DNA of 64,000 bases, taken from Corynebacterium gallinarum. Its GTDB lineage: Bacteria > Actinomycetota > Actinomycetes > Mycobacteriales > Mycobacteriaceae. Below the pieces are notes generated by a model. The model did no database searches. It was not told the DNA's origin and saw nothing but the letters and a program-made list of their open reading frames with translations. How positions within the stretch are numbered: position 1 is the first letter of the stretch; every line of letters begins with the position of its first letter. Where the stretch lies: assembly GCF_014837045.1 (NCBI RefSeq), contig NZ_JACSPR010000004.1:237889-301888 (forward strand). The letters run 5' to 3'. Positions 35,247-44,740 of this stretch are shown here, piece by piece. The position numbers were made by a program, and so were the translations under genes.

Positions 35247-35612
35247 GTGAACCGTTGGTTAGCCCTGCTCCTGGATGCGATCGCCATCGGACTCTTCGCA
35301 CTGTTCGCCCGCATCGCCCACCAGAGCGAGGAGATGCCCCTCAACCCCGCCGGCTGGTTCAACACCATGCTCCCCTTCCTCGCCGGTGTGTTCCTCGCCT
35401 ACCTGGTGGTCATCCTGCCGCTGAGGGCGCACGCGGAGTTCATCCGGCCGGCGGGGCTGTCCGTCTGGATTTTCGCCGTGGTCATCGGCCTGGTCTTCTG
35501 GGGCATCACCAATGGCGAGGTCCCCCACTGGTCGTTCATGATCGTGGCCACCACCGCCTCCGCGATCCTGGTCCTGGGCTGGCGTGCCCTGCACCGTGTG
35601 ATCCGTAAATAG
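35247..35612 (+). CDS. DUF3054 small membrane protein
   Basis: This 121-residue protein has four hydrophobic segments: WLALLLDAIAIGLFALFARIA, NTMLPFLAGVFLAYLVVILPL, GLSVWIFAVVIGLVFWGIT and SFMIVATTASAILVLGWRAL. Length and pattern match DUF3054. GTG 35247 has GAGAGG about 8 bp upstream. Function unknown. A very large hairpin starts 25 bp after the stop. Confidence 0.85.
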   Translation: MNRWLALLLDAIAIGLFALFARIAHQSEEMPLNPAGWFNTMLPFLAGVFLAYLVVILPLRAHAEFIRPAGLSVWIFAVVIGLVFWGITNGEVPHWSFMIVATTASAILVLGWRALHRVIRK

Positions 35613-35637
35613 GCGGACCAGGGCAGCAGAAGCACCA

Positions 35638-35700
35638 AGAGTCCCCTTTACCCCCTCACAGCCCGCTCCATAAGCGGATTGAGGGGATAAAGGGGACTCT
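35638..35700. terminator. Large three-tier bidirectional hairpin terminator
   Basis: Outer arms AGAGTCCCCTTTA (35638-35650) and TAAAGGGGACTCT (35688-35700) pair perfectly over 13 bp. A second stem CCCCTCA/TGAGGGG is inside it, and a third CCGCT-CCATA-AGCGG at the tip. It lies between the DUF3054 stop and the stop of the 25-codon peptide gene, so it may serve both. Its tip contains the decamer CCATAAGCGG shared with two other terminator regions. Confidence 0.88.
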
Positions 35701-35718
35701 CTTCTCGTCGGGGGTCTG

Positions 35719-35796
35719 TTAGCTGAACAGGCCCTGGATGTAGGCCACGAATGTGGTCAGGATGTCGATTCCGGAAAGAACTGCCAGAATTGTCAT
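35719..35796 (-). CDS. Candidate 25-residue hydrophobic peptide
   Basis: A 26-codon frame runs ATG (35794-35796) to TAA (35719-35721). The peptide starts MTILAVLSGIDILTT and ends VAYIQGLFS, so almost all hydrophobic, with one Asp and no basic residue. GGAGG (35806-35810 on the minus strand) sits 9 bp upstream of ATG, a strong ribosome-binding site, and the terminator hairpin begins 18 bp after the stop. The frame falls in the intergenic gap behind accD3. It resembles other tiny corynebacterial envelope proteins (PorA, PorH, about 45-57 residues, acidic, no signal peptide, some O-mycolated on serine) or small membrane toxins, but I do not recognise the sequence. That comparison is inference. 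Confidence 0.55.
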   Translation of the reverse strand: MTILAVLSGIDILTTFVAYIQGLFS

Positions 35797-35934
35797 GGTG
35801 TTTGGCCTCCTGGGGCTGTTCGTCGGATCAGCGTGTCATGTTTCCACGCTCATCTAAATGGGTAAAACGGGTGCGCCCGATGATAGTCGTAAAATCCATT
35901 ACGTGTTGCCGGGGCGCATCACGGGCACAGAAAA

Positions 35935-35980
35935 GCCGGGCGCCTCACCGTGGTGTTTCCACCATAGTGAGGCGCCCGGC
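35935..35980 (-). terminator. Terminator of accD3
   Basis: A perfect 14-bp stem, GCCGGGCGCCTCAC (35935-35948) with GTGAGGCGCCCGGC (35967-35980), carries an inner TGGTG/CACCA pairing. In the minus direction it is followed by TTTTCTGTG. The decamer CCGCTTATGG lies 11 bp beyond (35991-36000), next to the accD3 stop. Confidence 0.92.
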
Positions 35981-36013
35981 CCGGATCAATCCGCTTATGG
36001 GCGGATCGCTGCA

Positions 36014-37567
36014 CTACATCGGGTAGATCGTGTGCTTCTTCGGCAGGTCCTTGACGTCCTTGGTGGCCAGCTGGCGCACGGCCTGACGCAGCATCAGGCG
36101 GGTCTCGGCGGGCTCGATCATGGCATCGATGTAGCCGCGTTCGGCGGCGACGTAGGGGCTGGTCATGTTCTCGTCGTAGAAGTCCATGAAGACCTTCTTC
36201 ATGTACGCACGCTGGGTGGGGTCCTCGATGGCCTCCAGCTGTTTGCCCTGGATCATCACCACTGCGGCTGCGGCACCCATGACGGCGATCTGTGCGGTCG
36301 GCCAGGCGAAGTTGAGGTCACCGGTGAGGTTCTTGGACCCCATGACCGCGTAGGCGCCACCGTAGGCCTTGCGGACGATCAGGGAGATCTTCGGGACGGT
36401 CGCCTCCACCACGGCGAAGGCCAGTTTGGCCCCACGGTGGATGAGTCCGGCGCGTTCCTGTTCCACACCGGGCAGGTAACCCGGGGTGTCCACGACGAAG
36501 ATGACGGGGATGTTGTAGGCATCGCAGATGCGGATGAACCGGGCACCCTTGTCGGCGGCATCGGCATCGATGCAGCCGGCCTTCTCGATCGGCTGGTTGG
36601 CCACCACACCCACACTGCGGCCGTCAATGCGGGCGAAGGCGGTGATGAGGTTGGGGGCGAACTCGGCCTGGATCTCCAGCAGGTCCGGGTCGTCGAAGAA
36701 CTTCGACAGCAGGTCATGCATGTCGTAGCCCTGGTTGGTGTCATCCGGCATGAAGGTGTTGAGGGACTCGTCGTGGGCGACTTCCTCATCGGTGGGTGCC
36801 GCGTAGACCGGGGCCGGGTCATCGCAGGTCAGGGGCAGGTAGTCGAGGAGGTCCTTAACCATGTTGAAGGCCTCGGTCTCATCCTGGGCGATGTAGGAGA
36901 CGTTGCCGTTCTGCATCTGCTGGCTGGCGCCACCCAGGTCGGCGGAGGTGATCACCTCACCGGTGACCTCCTTGATCACCGCGGGACCGGTGACGTACAT
37001 CTCGGTCTCGCCCTCAACGGCGATGACGAAGTCCGTGGTCACCGGTGCGTACACCGCGCCACCGGCGGATTTGCCCAGCATGATCGAGATCTGCGGGCTG
37101 CGGCCGGACAGCGGCAGCTGACGACGGGCGATCTCGGAGTACATGGCCAGGGAGGTCACCGCATCCTGGATGCGGGCACCACCGGAGTCCTGGATACCGA
37201 TGACCGGGCATCCGATGCGGATGGCCATGTCCATGACCTCGCTGACCTTGCGGCCGAAGGTCTGGCCCACGGAGCCGCCGTAGACGGTCTTGTCGTGGGC
37301 GTAGACGGCGACCGGGCGGCCCTCGATGCGGCCGTAACCGGTGACCACACCGTCGGAATAGGGTGCGTCCGGTTCGTCGGGAGTACGACCCAGTGCGCCG
37401 ATCTCCACGAAGGAACCGGCATCAAGAAGCGCGTTGATGCGCTGTCGGGGGGTGGAACGACCCTCCTCGTCGCGCTTCTTCCGGGCGCGTTCGCTTCCCG
37501 GATCCTCGGCCTTGTCCAACCGGGCGCGAAGGTCCGCAAGCTTCTCTGCAGTGGTGGTGTTACTCAA
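36014..37567 (-). CDS. accD3: Acyl-CoA carboxylase beta subunit AccD3
   Basis: This 517-residue carboxyltransferase, with the biotinylated AccBC subunit encoded elsewhere, makes the carboxylated acyl-CoA that Pks13 condenses into corynomycolate. Motifs include SGGARIQDAVTSLAMYSEIA, the oxyanion-type GKSAGGAVYAPVTTDFVIAV and FVVDTPGYLPGVEQE, KAYGGAYAVMGSKNLTGDL in the C-terminal half. It lies 17 bp downstream of pks13 on the same strand, as in all Corynebacterineae. The terminator at 35935-35980 ends the operon. Confidence 0.95.
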   Translation of the reverse strand: MSNTTTAEKLADLRARLDKAEDPGSERARKKRDEEGRSTPRQRINALLDAGSFVEIGALGRTPDEPDAPYSDGVVTGYGRIEGRPVAVYAHDKTVYGGSVGQTFGRKVSEVMDMAIRIGCPVIGIQDSGGARIQDAVTSLAMYSEIARRQLPLSGRSPQISIMLGKSAGGAVYAPVTTDFVIAVEGETEMYVTGPAVIKEVTGEVITSADLGGASQQMQNGNVSYIAQDETEAFNMVKDLLDYLPLTCDDPAPVYAAPTDEEVAHDESLNTFMPDDTNQGYDMHDLLSKFFDDPDLLEIQAEFAPNLITAFARIDGRSVGVVANQPIEKAGCIDADAADKGARFIRICDAYNIPVIFVVDTPGYLPGVEQERAGLIHRGAKLAFAVVEATVPKISLIVRKAYGGAYAVMGSKNLTGDLNFAWPTAQIAVMGAAAAVVMIQGKQLEAIEDPTQRAYMKKVFMDFYDENMTSPYVAAERGYIDAMIEPAETRLMLRQAVRQLATKDVKDLPKKHTIYPM

Positions 37568-37584
37568 CTTCCGTCAGCTCTCCG

Positions 37585-40500
37585 TCAATTCTTCTTCCGG
37601 GAAATCTCTTCGATCCGGCGACTCATGTGAGCACCGACCTTACCGATCACCGGCTCATCGACGATGGCCAGATGATCGCCACTGAGCTGGATGACCTCCA
37701 GATCCTCAACGATAACCGACCAGCCACCATCAGGATCAATATGGGCATAGTTGGGTTCGAGCTCAATGGCTCCATCATGCATGCGTTCCGCACGGAACAA
37801 CAGCACCGGCACATCGACCTCTGCCCAGCGGGAGAAGTCCAGCTTGTCCAGGATGCGGTTGTCCACGAAGGAGGCACGCTGATGTTCCAGGACACCGGCG
37901 GACAGTCCGTGCTCGGAGGCGTCGGTGGTGGACAGGAACTCACCCAGCATGTTCAGCAGGCCGTCCTCCCCTGCCATGTCAAGGAGTTCATAGGGCACGT
38001 CGAACTCCAGGCCGTAGGTGTTCCGGGCGAAGTTGGAGTACCGCTCCCACCGGGCGCGGGTCTCCTCCGGGGTGTCCGGGATCGGCTCGGAGGGGCGAAC
38101 GGTGTCCAGCAGCGCGATGGTGGCCACCTCGACATCGGTGTTCTGCAGCTTATGGGCGACCTCGAAGGCGAGTGCACCACCGAAGCTCCAGCCACCGAGA
38201 ACCACGGGCAGCCCGTCGGAGTACTTCACGATGTCCTCGATGTACTGCGAGCTGCGCTCCTCGAGGCTGCCCTCAAGGCGCTCCACACCGTAGACCGGGA
38301 CGTCCGCGGGCAGGCGGCGCATCAGCGGCTGGTAGACCACGGAGGAGCCACCGGCCGGGTGGAACATGAACACGGCGGGCTTGGTGGACCCCTCCTCGCG
38401 GGCGCGCAGCACACGGATATTGCCCTCGACCTCGGTCTCCAGGCCCTCACGGACCATGTCGGACAGTGGTTCCAGGGTTTCTGCGGCCAGCACCTGCTCG
38501 GTGGTGATCTCCACGCCGGAGCGGTCGGTGAGGCGTTCGGCGATCCGGGTGGCGGTGTCCACGTCGATCTCCGGCAGTTCACTGGTGATGCCGGCGGCGG
38601 CCTTGCCGGTCAGACCGGCCCAGGTGCCGAACACCATGCGCTCGGAGGCATCACGCGGGGCGACACCCACGCCGGTGGCACCGGCCTTGGGCGCAGCATC
38701 GGAGGTGGCGGGGGCCGCGGTCACCTGGGCGGACACACCCAGCGCACCGGCCGGGTCGGCCAGTGCCGCGGGTGCCTCGGAGACCTCGGTGGCGGCGTCG
38801 GAGGCCACCTCACCGGCAACATCGGTGGTGGTCACCGCGCCGATCGGGCCGTCGGTGAGCACCGTGGGGGTGGGCTCGCCGGTGGCTGCACTGTCAGCGT
38901 CACCGTTGGTACGGCCGGCCACCAGCTCCTCGACGAGGGTGACGGCGTCGGCGACGGAGGCGTCGCGAAGCACCTGCACCTGCAGCGGCGGGATCTGGAA
39001 GTCGTTCTCGATGCGGTTCTTGATGCGCATGCCCATCAGCGAGTCCAGGCCGAGGTCGATGAGTGGCAGCTCGCGCGGCAGGTCATCGACGTCGTAGCCC
39101 ATCGCCTCGGAGACGATGGCGCGCATACGCTCCTCCACCGTCTCGGTAGCGGGATCCCAGCGCACGGCCTCGAAATCCAGGGGGAGGTCGGACAGCTGCG
39201 CCGGTGGTTCCGGCAGCTCCGACTCGATCGGTTCGGAGGTGACACCGAAGCCCGGGGCGGCGGCGAAACCCTCGGCGACCAGGGTGGTGGTGCCCCCGGT
39301 GACCTTGTACACCGACAGGCCCAAACCACCGAGGTTGCGGGCGACCACCGTGGTGATCTCACCGCTCGGGGGCAGCATGTCGCGCTCGTCGACAGCCACC
39401 AGGGAGGACCCCGGCAGCACGGCGTCGGCAGCGGTCTCCATGATCGCGATGGCGGACGGAGCCAGCTCTGCGACGGTGGTGAAGGCGACATTGTTGTTCG
39501 GCAGGGTCACGCGGGTGCCCGGCAGGTCGGCGCTGGCGCCGCTGCTCGGACGGGCGGAGGTCCAGAAACGCTGGTGCTTCCAGGTGATGGACGGCGGGTC
39601 GATGATCTCGCCCTCACCGTAGAGCTGGCCGAAGTCCACCGGGGCGCCGGCAACATACATCTTGGCCATGAGGTCGCGCAGTGACTCCGCCTCGGACACT
39701 TTGCGCTTGAGGGTGAACAGCAGCTGCGCATCGGGCTTGCCCACGGTGAATGCGGTGTTCATCATGCCCATGAGGGCGACCGGGTTCGGGGAGATCTCCA
39801 CCAGGGTGTTGTGGCCCGCGGCGAAGGCTGCCTCGGTGGCGTCCTGGAAGTACACGGAGTTGCGGGTGCAGCGCAGCATGTAGTCCGCGTCGTGGACGAC
39901 GCTGCCCACCGGGTAGGTCACGCCCTGATCCACGGAGCTGAACAGCGGGATCTGCAGTGGCTGTGGTTCGATACCGGCGATCTCAGCGGCGAGTTCACCC
40001 AGCAGCGGTTCGACGGCGCTGGTGTGGCCGGCGCCCTTGACGTTGAGCAGGCGGGCGAATTTGCCCTCCTTCTCCAGTTCCTCGACCAGGGCGATCACGG
40101 CCTTGCGGTCGCCACCGACGGTGGTCATACCGGGGGCGGCGTAGACGGCCGGTTCGATGTCGGGCAGCTCGGCGTGTCCGGCGTTGAACTCCTCCAGTGC
40201 CTCGGTGGACAGTTCCACCACGGCCATGGCACCCAGCTGGTCCTCGGGCAGGGACTTCTCGCCCTCGCCCATGAGGCGGGAACGGTGGCTGGCGATGAGC
40301 ATGGTGTCGCGGTCGGACAGGCCACCGGCGGCGTAGGCCGCGGCGATCTCACCCATGGACATGCCCATCACGGCTGCCGGGCGGATGCCGAAACCGGCGA
40401 GCAGGTCGGTCAGCGCGATCTGGATGGCGGTGATGGTGACCTGCGCCGTCTCGGTGTCATAGGTCTGCTCATCATCCAGGACGATGTCCATGATGGACCA

Positions 40501-42549
40501 GCCGGACTCGAACTTGACCATCTCGTCGAGTTCCTCGATGCGTTCGCGGAACTGCGGGGACAACGAGCGGAGATCCTTGATCATCTTGCGGTGCTGGGAT
40601 CCGAAACCGGAGTAGACGAACACCGGGCCGTTGGCAGCCGGGGCATCGGCGGTGGAGATACCCACGCTGACCTTGCCCTCGGCAACCTGTCGCAGGCGTT
40701 TGACGGCTTCCTCGATGCTGCTGGCGAGCACCACGGCGCGGGAGCGGCCGTGGTTGCGGCGTGCCAGGGCACGGGCGACCGGGGTGAGGTCCTCGTCGCG
40801 GCGTCCCTCCAGGAAATCTGCCAGGTCGGCTGCTGCTTGTCGACGGCGCGACGGCAGGTGGCCCGACACAGGCAGCGCGACCATGACGTCGGCGAGCTGT
40901 GCGGACCGGGGCCGGTGGCCCTCCAGGTCGGCGGTGTAGTCCTCCGGGTTGAACTCGGAGATCACCACGTGGGCGTTGGTGCCACCGAAGCCGAAACCGG
41001 ACACACCGGCCAGTGCGCGGCCGCTGTACTGCGGCCATTCGCGGGGATCCTCCACAACCTCGATGCGCTCGGCGTCGAAGTCGATGTAGCGGTTGGGCCC
41101 GGCGTAGTTCACCGACGGCGGCAGCGTCTTGTTCTTCATGGCCAGGACGACCTTGATGATGCCGGCGATACCCGCGGCGGATTCGGTGTGGCCGAAGTTG
41201 GTCTTGGCCGAACCCAGCAGGGTCGGGGTGGCGCTGTCGCGGCCCTGGCCGAGCACCGCACCGAGCGCGGTGGCCTCGATCGGATCACCCAGGATGGTGC
41301 CGGTGCCGTGGGCCTCCACGTAGTCCACGGTGGTGGGATCCACGCGGGCATCCATGTAGGCGCGCTGGAGCACATCGATCTGCGCATCCGGGTTGGGGGC
41401 GGTCAGGCCGTTGGAGTGGCCGTCGGAGTTCACGGCGGACCCCTTGATCACAGCGAGGATCTCATCGCCGTCGGCAATGGCGTCGGAGACGCGCTTGAGC
41501 ACGACCACACCGGCGCCGTCGGAACGCACGAAACCGTCGGCGTCATCGGAGAAGGCGTGGATCTTGCCGGTCGGGCTGATCACACCGAGTTCAGCGAAGG
41601 CGGTGGTGACAAACGGAGAGGCCAGGATGTTCACGCCACCGGCGATGGCGTGGTCGGCGTCGCCGGAGCGCAGCGCCCGCACAGCCTGGTGGACCGCCAC
41701 CAGGGAGGAGGAGCAGGCAGTGTCCACGTTGATGGAAGGCCCACGGAAGTCGAAGGCGTAGTTGATGCGGTTGGCCACGATCGCGCTTGAAGTACCGGTC
41801 AGCGCATACGGGTGCGCCTCGGCGGGGTCGGCGGCGATCATCATGCCGTAATCATTGTTAGAGGAGCCGATGAACACACCAACGGACTCACCGCGCAGGG
41901 AACTGGGCGCGATGCGGGCGCTTTCCAGGGACTCCCAGGTCAACTCCAGGAGGATGCGCTGCTGCGGATCCATGTTGGCGGCCTCAAGTGGAGACAGGCC
42001 GAAGAACTCGGCGTCGAAGCTGGCGATGTCCGGGAGGTAGCCACCGACGGTGGAGAACTCCTCCATCTTCCGGGACATGACCTCATTACCGGCGTACTCG
42101 GACCAGCGGCCGATGGGCAGCTCACCGATGCCATCACGACCCTCCACGAGCAGTTTCCACATCTCGTCGGTGTTGCCGGCGCCCGGGAAACGAGCGGCCA
42201 TGCCCACCACGGCGATGTCATGGTTGCCAGGCGAGGACCCGAGAGGAGTGTAGTTGAGCTCGCGCTTGACGTTGGATCGCTCCGGCTCGCCATCGATGAG
42301 CCGCTGCGCCAGACCACGGATGGTCGGGTACTCGTAGGCGATGGTGGCATCAAGGGTGATATCCAGCAGGTTCTCCAACTCACCGGAGAGGACCACGACA
42401 TCACGGGATGAGAGACCGAAGGTCTCCATCGCCTTGTCATCCGACACTTCCTCGGCGGGCAGCCCGGTGGTGCGGACAACCCAGTCCCGAAGCCAGGTGC
42501 GGACCTGTTCAGCGGTCATCTTCTGATCCGACGATTGGCTCTGTCCCAT
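37585..42549 (-). CDS. pks13: Polyketide synthase 13, mycolate condensase
   Basis: This 1654-residue modular PKS performs the final Claisen condensation of mycolate synthesis. Order of domains: N-terminal ACP (about residues 10-90, FGLSSRDVVVLSGELE), ketosynthase (about 110-540, DTACSSSLVAVHQ with active Cys, EAHGTGT, KTNFGHTESAAG), acyltransferase (about 640-960, VMGMSMGEIAAAY), C-terminal ACP (about 1165-1240, DLGLDSLMGMRIKN), linker with an Ala/Thr-rich stretch, and thioesterase (about 1390-1650, GGWSFGGALAFEVA and GDHLAIVDE). This equals the mycobacterial Pks13 layout. Partners are FadD32 upstream and AccD3 downstream. One dispersed 10-mer (40835-40844) lies in the KS-AT linker. Confidence 0.97.
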   Translation of the reverse strand: MGQSQSSDQKMTAEQVRTWLRDWVVRTTGLPAEEVSDDKAMETFGLSSRDVVVLSGELENLLDITLDATIAYEYPTIRGLAQRLIDGEPERSNVKRELNYTPLGSSPGNHDIAVVGMAARFPGAGNTDEMWKLLVEGRDGIGELPIGRWSEYAGNEVMSRKMEEFSTVGGYLPDIASFDAEFFGLSPLEAANMDPQQRILLELTWESLESARIAPSSLRGESVGVFIGSSNNDYGMMIAADPAEAHPYALTGTSSAIVANRINYAFDFRGPSINVDTACSSSLVAVHQAVRALRSGDADHAIAGGVNILASPFVTTAFAELGVISPTGKIHAFSDDADGFVRSDGAGVVVLKRVSDAIADGDEILAVIKGSAVNSDGHSNGLTAPNPDAQIDVLQRAYMDARVDPTTVDYVEAHGTGTILGDPIEATALGAVLGQGRDSATPTLLGSAKTNFGHTESAAGIAGIIKVVLAMKNKTLPPSVNYAGPNRYIDFDAERIEVVEDPREWPQYSGRALAGVSGFGFGGTNAHVVISEFNPEDYTADLEGHRPRSAQLADVMVALPVSGHLPSRRRQAAADLADFLEGRRDEDLTPVARALARRNHGRSRAVVLASSIEEAVKRLRQVAEGKVSVGISTADAPAANGPVFVYSGFGSQHRKMIKDLRSLSPQFRERIEELDEMVKFESGWSIMDIVLDDEQTYDTETAQVTITAIQIALTDLLAGFGIRPAAVMGMSMGEIAAAYAAGGLSDRDTMLIASHRSRLMGEGEKSLPEDQLGAMAVVELSTEALEEFNAGHAELPDIEPAVYAAPGMTTVGGDRKAVIALVEELEKEGKFARLLNVKGAGHTSAVEPLLGELAAEIAGIEPQPLQIPLFSSVDQGVTYPVGSVVHDADYMLRCTRNSVYFQDATEAAFAAGHNTLVEISPNPVALMGMMNTAFTVGKPDAQLLFTLKRKVSEAESLRDLMAKMYVAGAPVDFGQLYGEGEIIDPPSITWKHQRFWTSARPSSGASADLPGTRVTLPNNNVAFTTVAELAPSAIAIMETAADAVLPGSSLVAVDERDMLPPSGEITTVVARNLGGLGLSVYKVTGGTTTLVAEGFAAAPGFGVTSEPIESELPEPPAQLSDLPLDFEAVRWDPATETVEERMRAIVSEAMGYDVDDLPRELPLIDLGLDSLMGMRIKNRIENDFQIPPLQVQVLRDASVADAVTLVEELVAGRTNGDADSAATGEPTPTVLTDGPIGAVTTTDVAGEVASDAATEVSEAPAALADPAGALGVSAQVTAAPATSDAAPKAGATGVGVAPRDASERMVFGTWAGLTGKAAAGITSELPEIDVDTATRIAERLTDRSGVEITTEQVLAAETLEPLSDMVREGLETEVEGNIRVLRAREEGSTKPAVFMFHPAGGSSVVYQPLMRRLPADVPVYGVERLEGSLEERSSQYIEDIVKYSDGLPVVLGGWSFGGALAFEVAHKLQNTDVEVATIALLDTVRPSEPIPDTPEETRARWERYSNFARNTYGLEFDVPYELLDMAGEDGLLNMLGEFLSTTDASEHGLSAGVLEHQRASFVDNRILDKLDFSRWAEVDVPVLLFRAERMHDGAIELEPNYAHIDPDGGWSVIVEDLEVIQLSGDHLAIVDEPVIGKVGAHMSRRIEEISRKKN

Positions 42550-42886
42550 ATGGATGGCCTCAGCCTTTCACAACGATTGATTCTTAAACTGATGTTCTTC
42601 CATTGTCCACGGTTGCAGACCATTCTTACACTGCATGCCCCCGGTGATGTCCAACCTGCGCGGTCACGCATATCGGGGCCTGGAAAACGCTTATCCAGAA
42701 CTCTATCGCCCCACGTGCCACAAATGTTTCATCCGCAGTTCATGAACCGTTTGAATCCAGAATTCAACAAAGGCTAAAGCTTAGCAAGACCTGAGCCCCC
42801 GATAGGAAATCCGGGAGCTGACCCCTTTGTTCAACAACCGCACCACCGGGGGCTCCTTTCACCTCACACCGTGACCGGAAACCGGA
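42550..42886. other. Intergenic region between fadD32 and pks13
   Basis: This 337-bp gap in the condensation cluster is unusual for such a compact cluster. It contains a 9-bp inverted repeat, GAGCCCCCG (42793-42801) and CGGGGGCTC (42847-42855), 45 bp apart, and AT-rich promoter-like sequence before pks13. It could hold a second promoter or an attenuator; no gene is seen. Confidence 0.5.
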
Positions 42887-44740
42887 CTACCTGCCTTCTG
42901 CGAGGTAGTTGCGCTGGTTCACCCGGCGGGCGATCTTTCCGGAGGAGGAACGTGCGATCTCATCCGGTGCGAGGATGCGGATATCCTCGGGCACCACACC
43001 ATGGGCATTGCCCACCGCGGCACGGATGGCCTCGATGGCGGCGTCATCACCGGACTCGTCGGCGGTGTTGTCGCGCTCGGCCAGGATGATGAGCTTCTCC
43101 ACATCATCACCCGGGATGGCGAAGGCGGCGACGGAATCGGCGCGGACCTGCGGGGAGGCCTGCTGGACGGTGTACTCGATGTCCTGAGGGTAGTGGTTGC
43201 GGCCGGCCACCACGATGAGGTCCTTGATGCGTCCGGTGATGTAGAGCTCACCGTCGACGATGACACCGAGGTCACCGGTGGCCATCCAGTAGTTGTCGTC
43301 GGCGGCACCCTCGGCGCGGGAGTTCTCCGGCAGGCGGCCCTTCAGACGGTTGCGGAAGGTCTCGGCGGTGTCCTCCTCACGGTCGAGGTAACCTGCGGCG
43401 GTGTTCTCACCGTGGGTCCAGATCTCACCGATCTGACCGTCCTCCAGCTCGGTGGCGGTCTCTGGGTCGACGATGACCAGCTGCTGCGGCCTGGCCACCT
43501 GGCCGTTGGAGATGAACGCCACGGCATTTTCATCCCCCTTCTCCACCATGACCACACGGTTCTCGGTGAGGGCCTCACGGTCGAAGTAGGAGATCAGGGG
43601 ACGGTTCTCGGTCTGTGGTGTGGTCACCAGCAGGGATGCCTCAGCCAGGCCGTAGGACGGACGCAGGGACTGCGCCGGCAGGCCGTAGGGCTCGAAGGCC
43701 TCACGGAAGGCGGTCACGGCCTTCTCGGTGACCGGCTCGGAACCGATGACGATCGCATCGAGGGCGGAGAGATCCAGCTCCTCCCCCTCGGCAGGCTTGG
43801 CGTAGCGGGCGGCCAGCTCCAGGGCGAAGTTCGGGACCACGGTGTAGACGTTGTTGTCACCCTCGCGGCGGTTGAGCTGCTTGATCCAGCGGGAGGGCTG
43901 CTGGACGAAGTCACGGGGGCTCATGAACTCGTTGTCCAGTCCCAGCATGGTGACGAACGCGGCCAGGATGATGCCCATGTCGTGGTGCAGCGGAAGCCAG
44001 AACACCAGGCGCAGCGGGGTCTGGATCTTCACTGCGGAGAAGATCTGCAGCACGTTGGTGAGAATGGACCGGTTGGTCAGGACCACACCGGCCGGGGTGC
44101 GCGTGGAACCGGAGGTGTACTGCAGGAACGCGGTGAGATCGATGGGAGCGACCTGGCGCATGGCGGACAGACGCTTGCCGGCCTCGGTCATCATCGGGTT
44201 CTCATAGGAATCCGCCAGGGAATCCGGGAGGGAATCCACCGAGAGGATGCGGGGGCGTTCAGCAGCGGGCAGTGCGGAGAAGTGCTTACGCACCGCTCCG
44301 GCGGAGTGGGAGTTGGTGAGCACAACCACCGGCTCGCAGTCCGCGAAGACCGCGGTGAGGTGGTCGGCATGCCCGGGCTCGGTCGGATCGTACAGTGGTA
44401 CCGGGACCACGCCTGCGTAGATGGCGCCCAGGAAGCTGAAGATGTACTCCGGGCTGTTGTTGGCCAGGATGGCGGCGCGGTCACCGATGGTGGCCACCTG
44501 CTGCAGACGTCCGGCGACCGCCTTGATGCGGGTGTTGATCTGCTCGCGGGTGTACTCCACCACCGTGCCCTCGCGGGAGTCGGTGTAGTCCCAGAAGCGC
44601 ATGCGGACCTTGTCGGCACCACCCTCAGCGATATCCGCCTGGTACATGAACTCGGCCATGGCGGCGAGTGTCATATACGGCGGCAGGTTCAGTTCGCCAT
44701 CCTCATCGAAGAATGAGCCGATCGCTTTATCCAGATCCAT
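42887..44740 (-). CDS. fadD32: Long-chain fatty-acyl-AMP ligase FadD32
   Basis: This 617-residue adenylating enzyme activates the meromycolic acid as acyl-AMP and loads it on the N-terminal ACP of Pks13. It shows the P-loop LQYTSGSTRTPAGVVLTN, adenylate motif WMATGDLGVIVDGELYITGRIKDLIVVAGRNHYPQDIE and the C-terminal lysine region SSGKIARRVNQRNYLAEGR. The insertion characteristic of FAAL-type enzymes (ERTIEVER-like VFWLPLHHDMGIILA) is present. Same strand as pks13. Confidence 0.95.
   Translation of the reverse strand: MDLDKAIGSFFDEDGELNLPPYMTLAAMAEFMYQADIAEGGADKVRMRFWDYTDSREGTVVEYTREQINTRIKAVAGRLQQVATIGDRAAILANNSPEYIFSFLGAIYAGVVPVPLYDPTEPGHADHLTAVFADCEPVVVLTNSHSAGAVRKHFSALPAAERPRILSVDSLPDSLADSYENPMMTEAGKRLSAMRQVAPIDLTAFLQYTSGSTRTPAGVVLTNRSILTNVLQIFSAVKIQTPLRLVFWLPLHHDMGIILAAFVTMLGLDNEFMSPRDFVQQPSRWIKQLNRREGDNNVYTVVPNFALELAARYAKPAEGEELDLSALDAIVIGSEPVTEKAVTAFREAFEPYGLPAQSLRPSYGLAEASLLVTTPQTENRPLISYFDREALTENRVVMVEKGDENAVAFISNGQVARPQQLVIVDPETATELEDGQIGEIWTHGENTAAGYLDREEDTAETFRNRLKGRLPENSRAEGAADDNYWMATGDLGVIVDGELYITGRIKDLIVVAGRNHYPQDIEYTVQQASPQVRADSVAAFAIPGDDVEKLIILAERDNTADESGDDAAIEAIRAAVGNAHGVVPEDIRILAPDEIARSSSGKIARRVNQRNYLAEGR

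Noticed and set aside
37627..41790. Long antisense frames over pks13
   Set aside because: Low-complexity Gly/His/Arg text produced by the complementary strand of a G+C-rich gene; no domain and no ribosome-binding site.
43001..44716. 571-codon antisense frame over fadD32
   Set aside because: Same artefact; the minus strand shows a complete FadD32.
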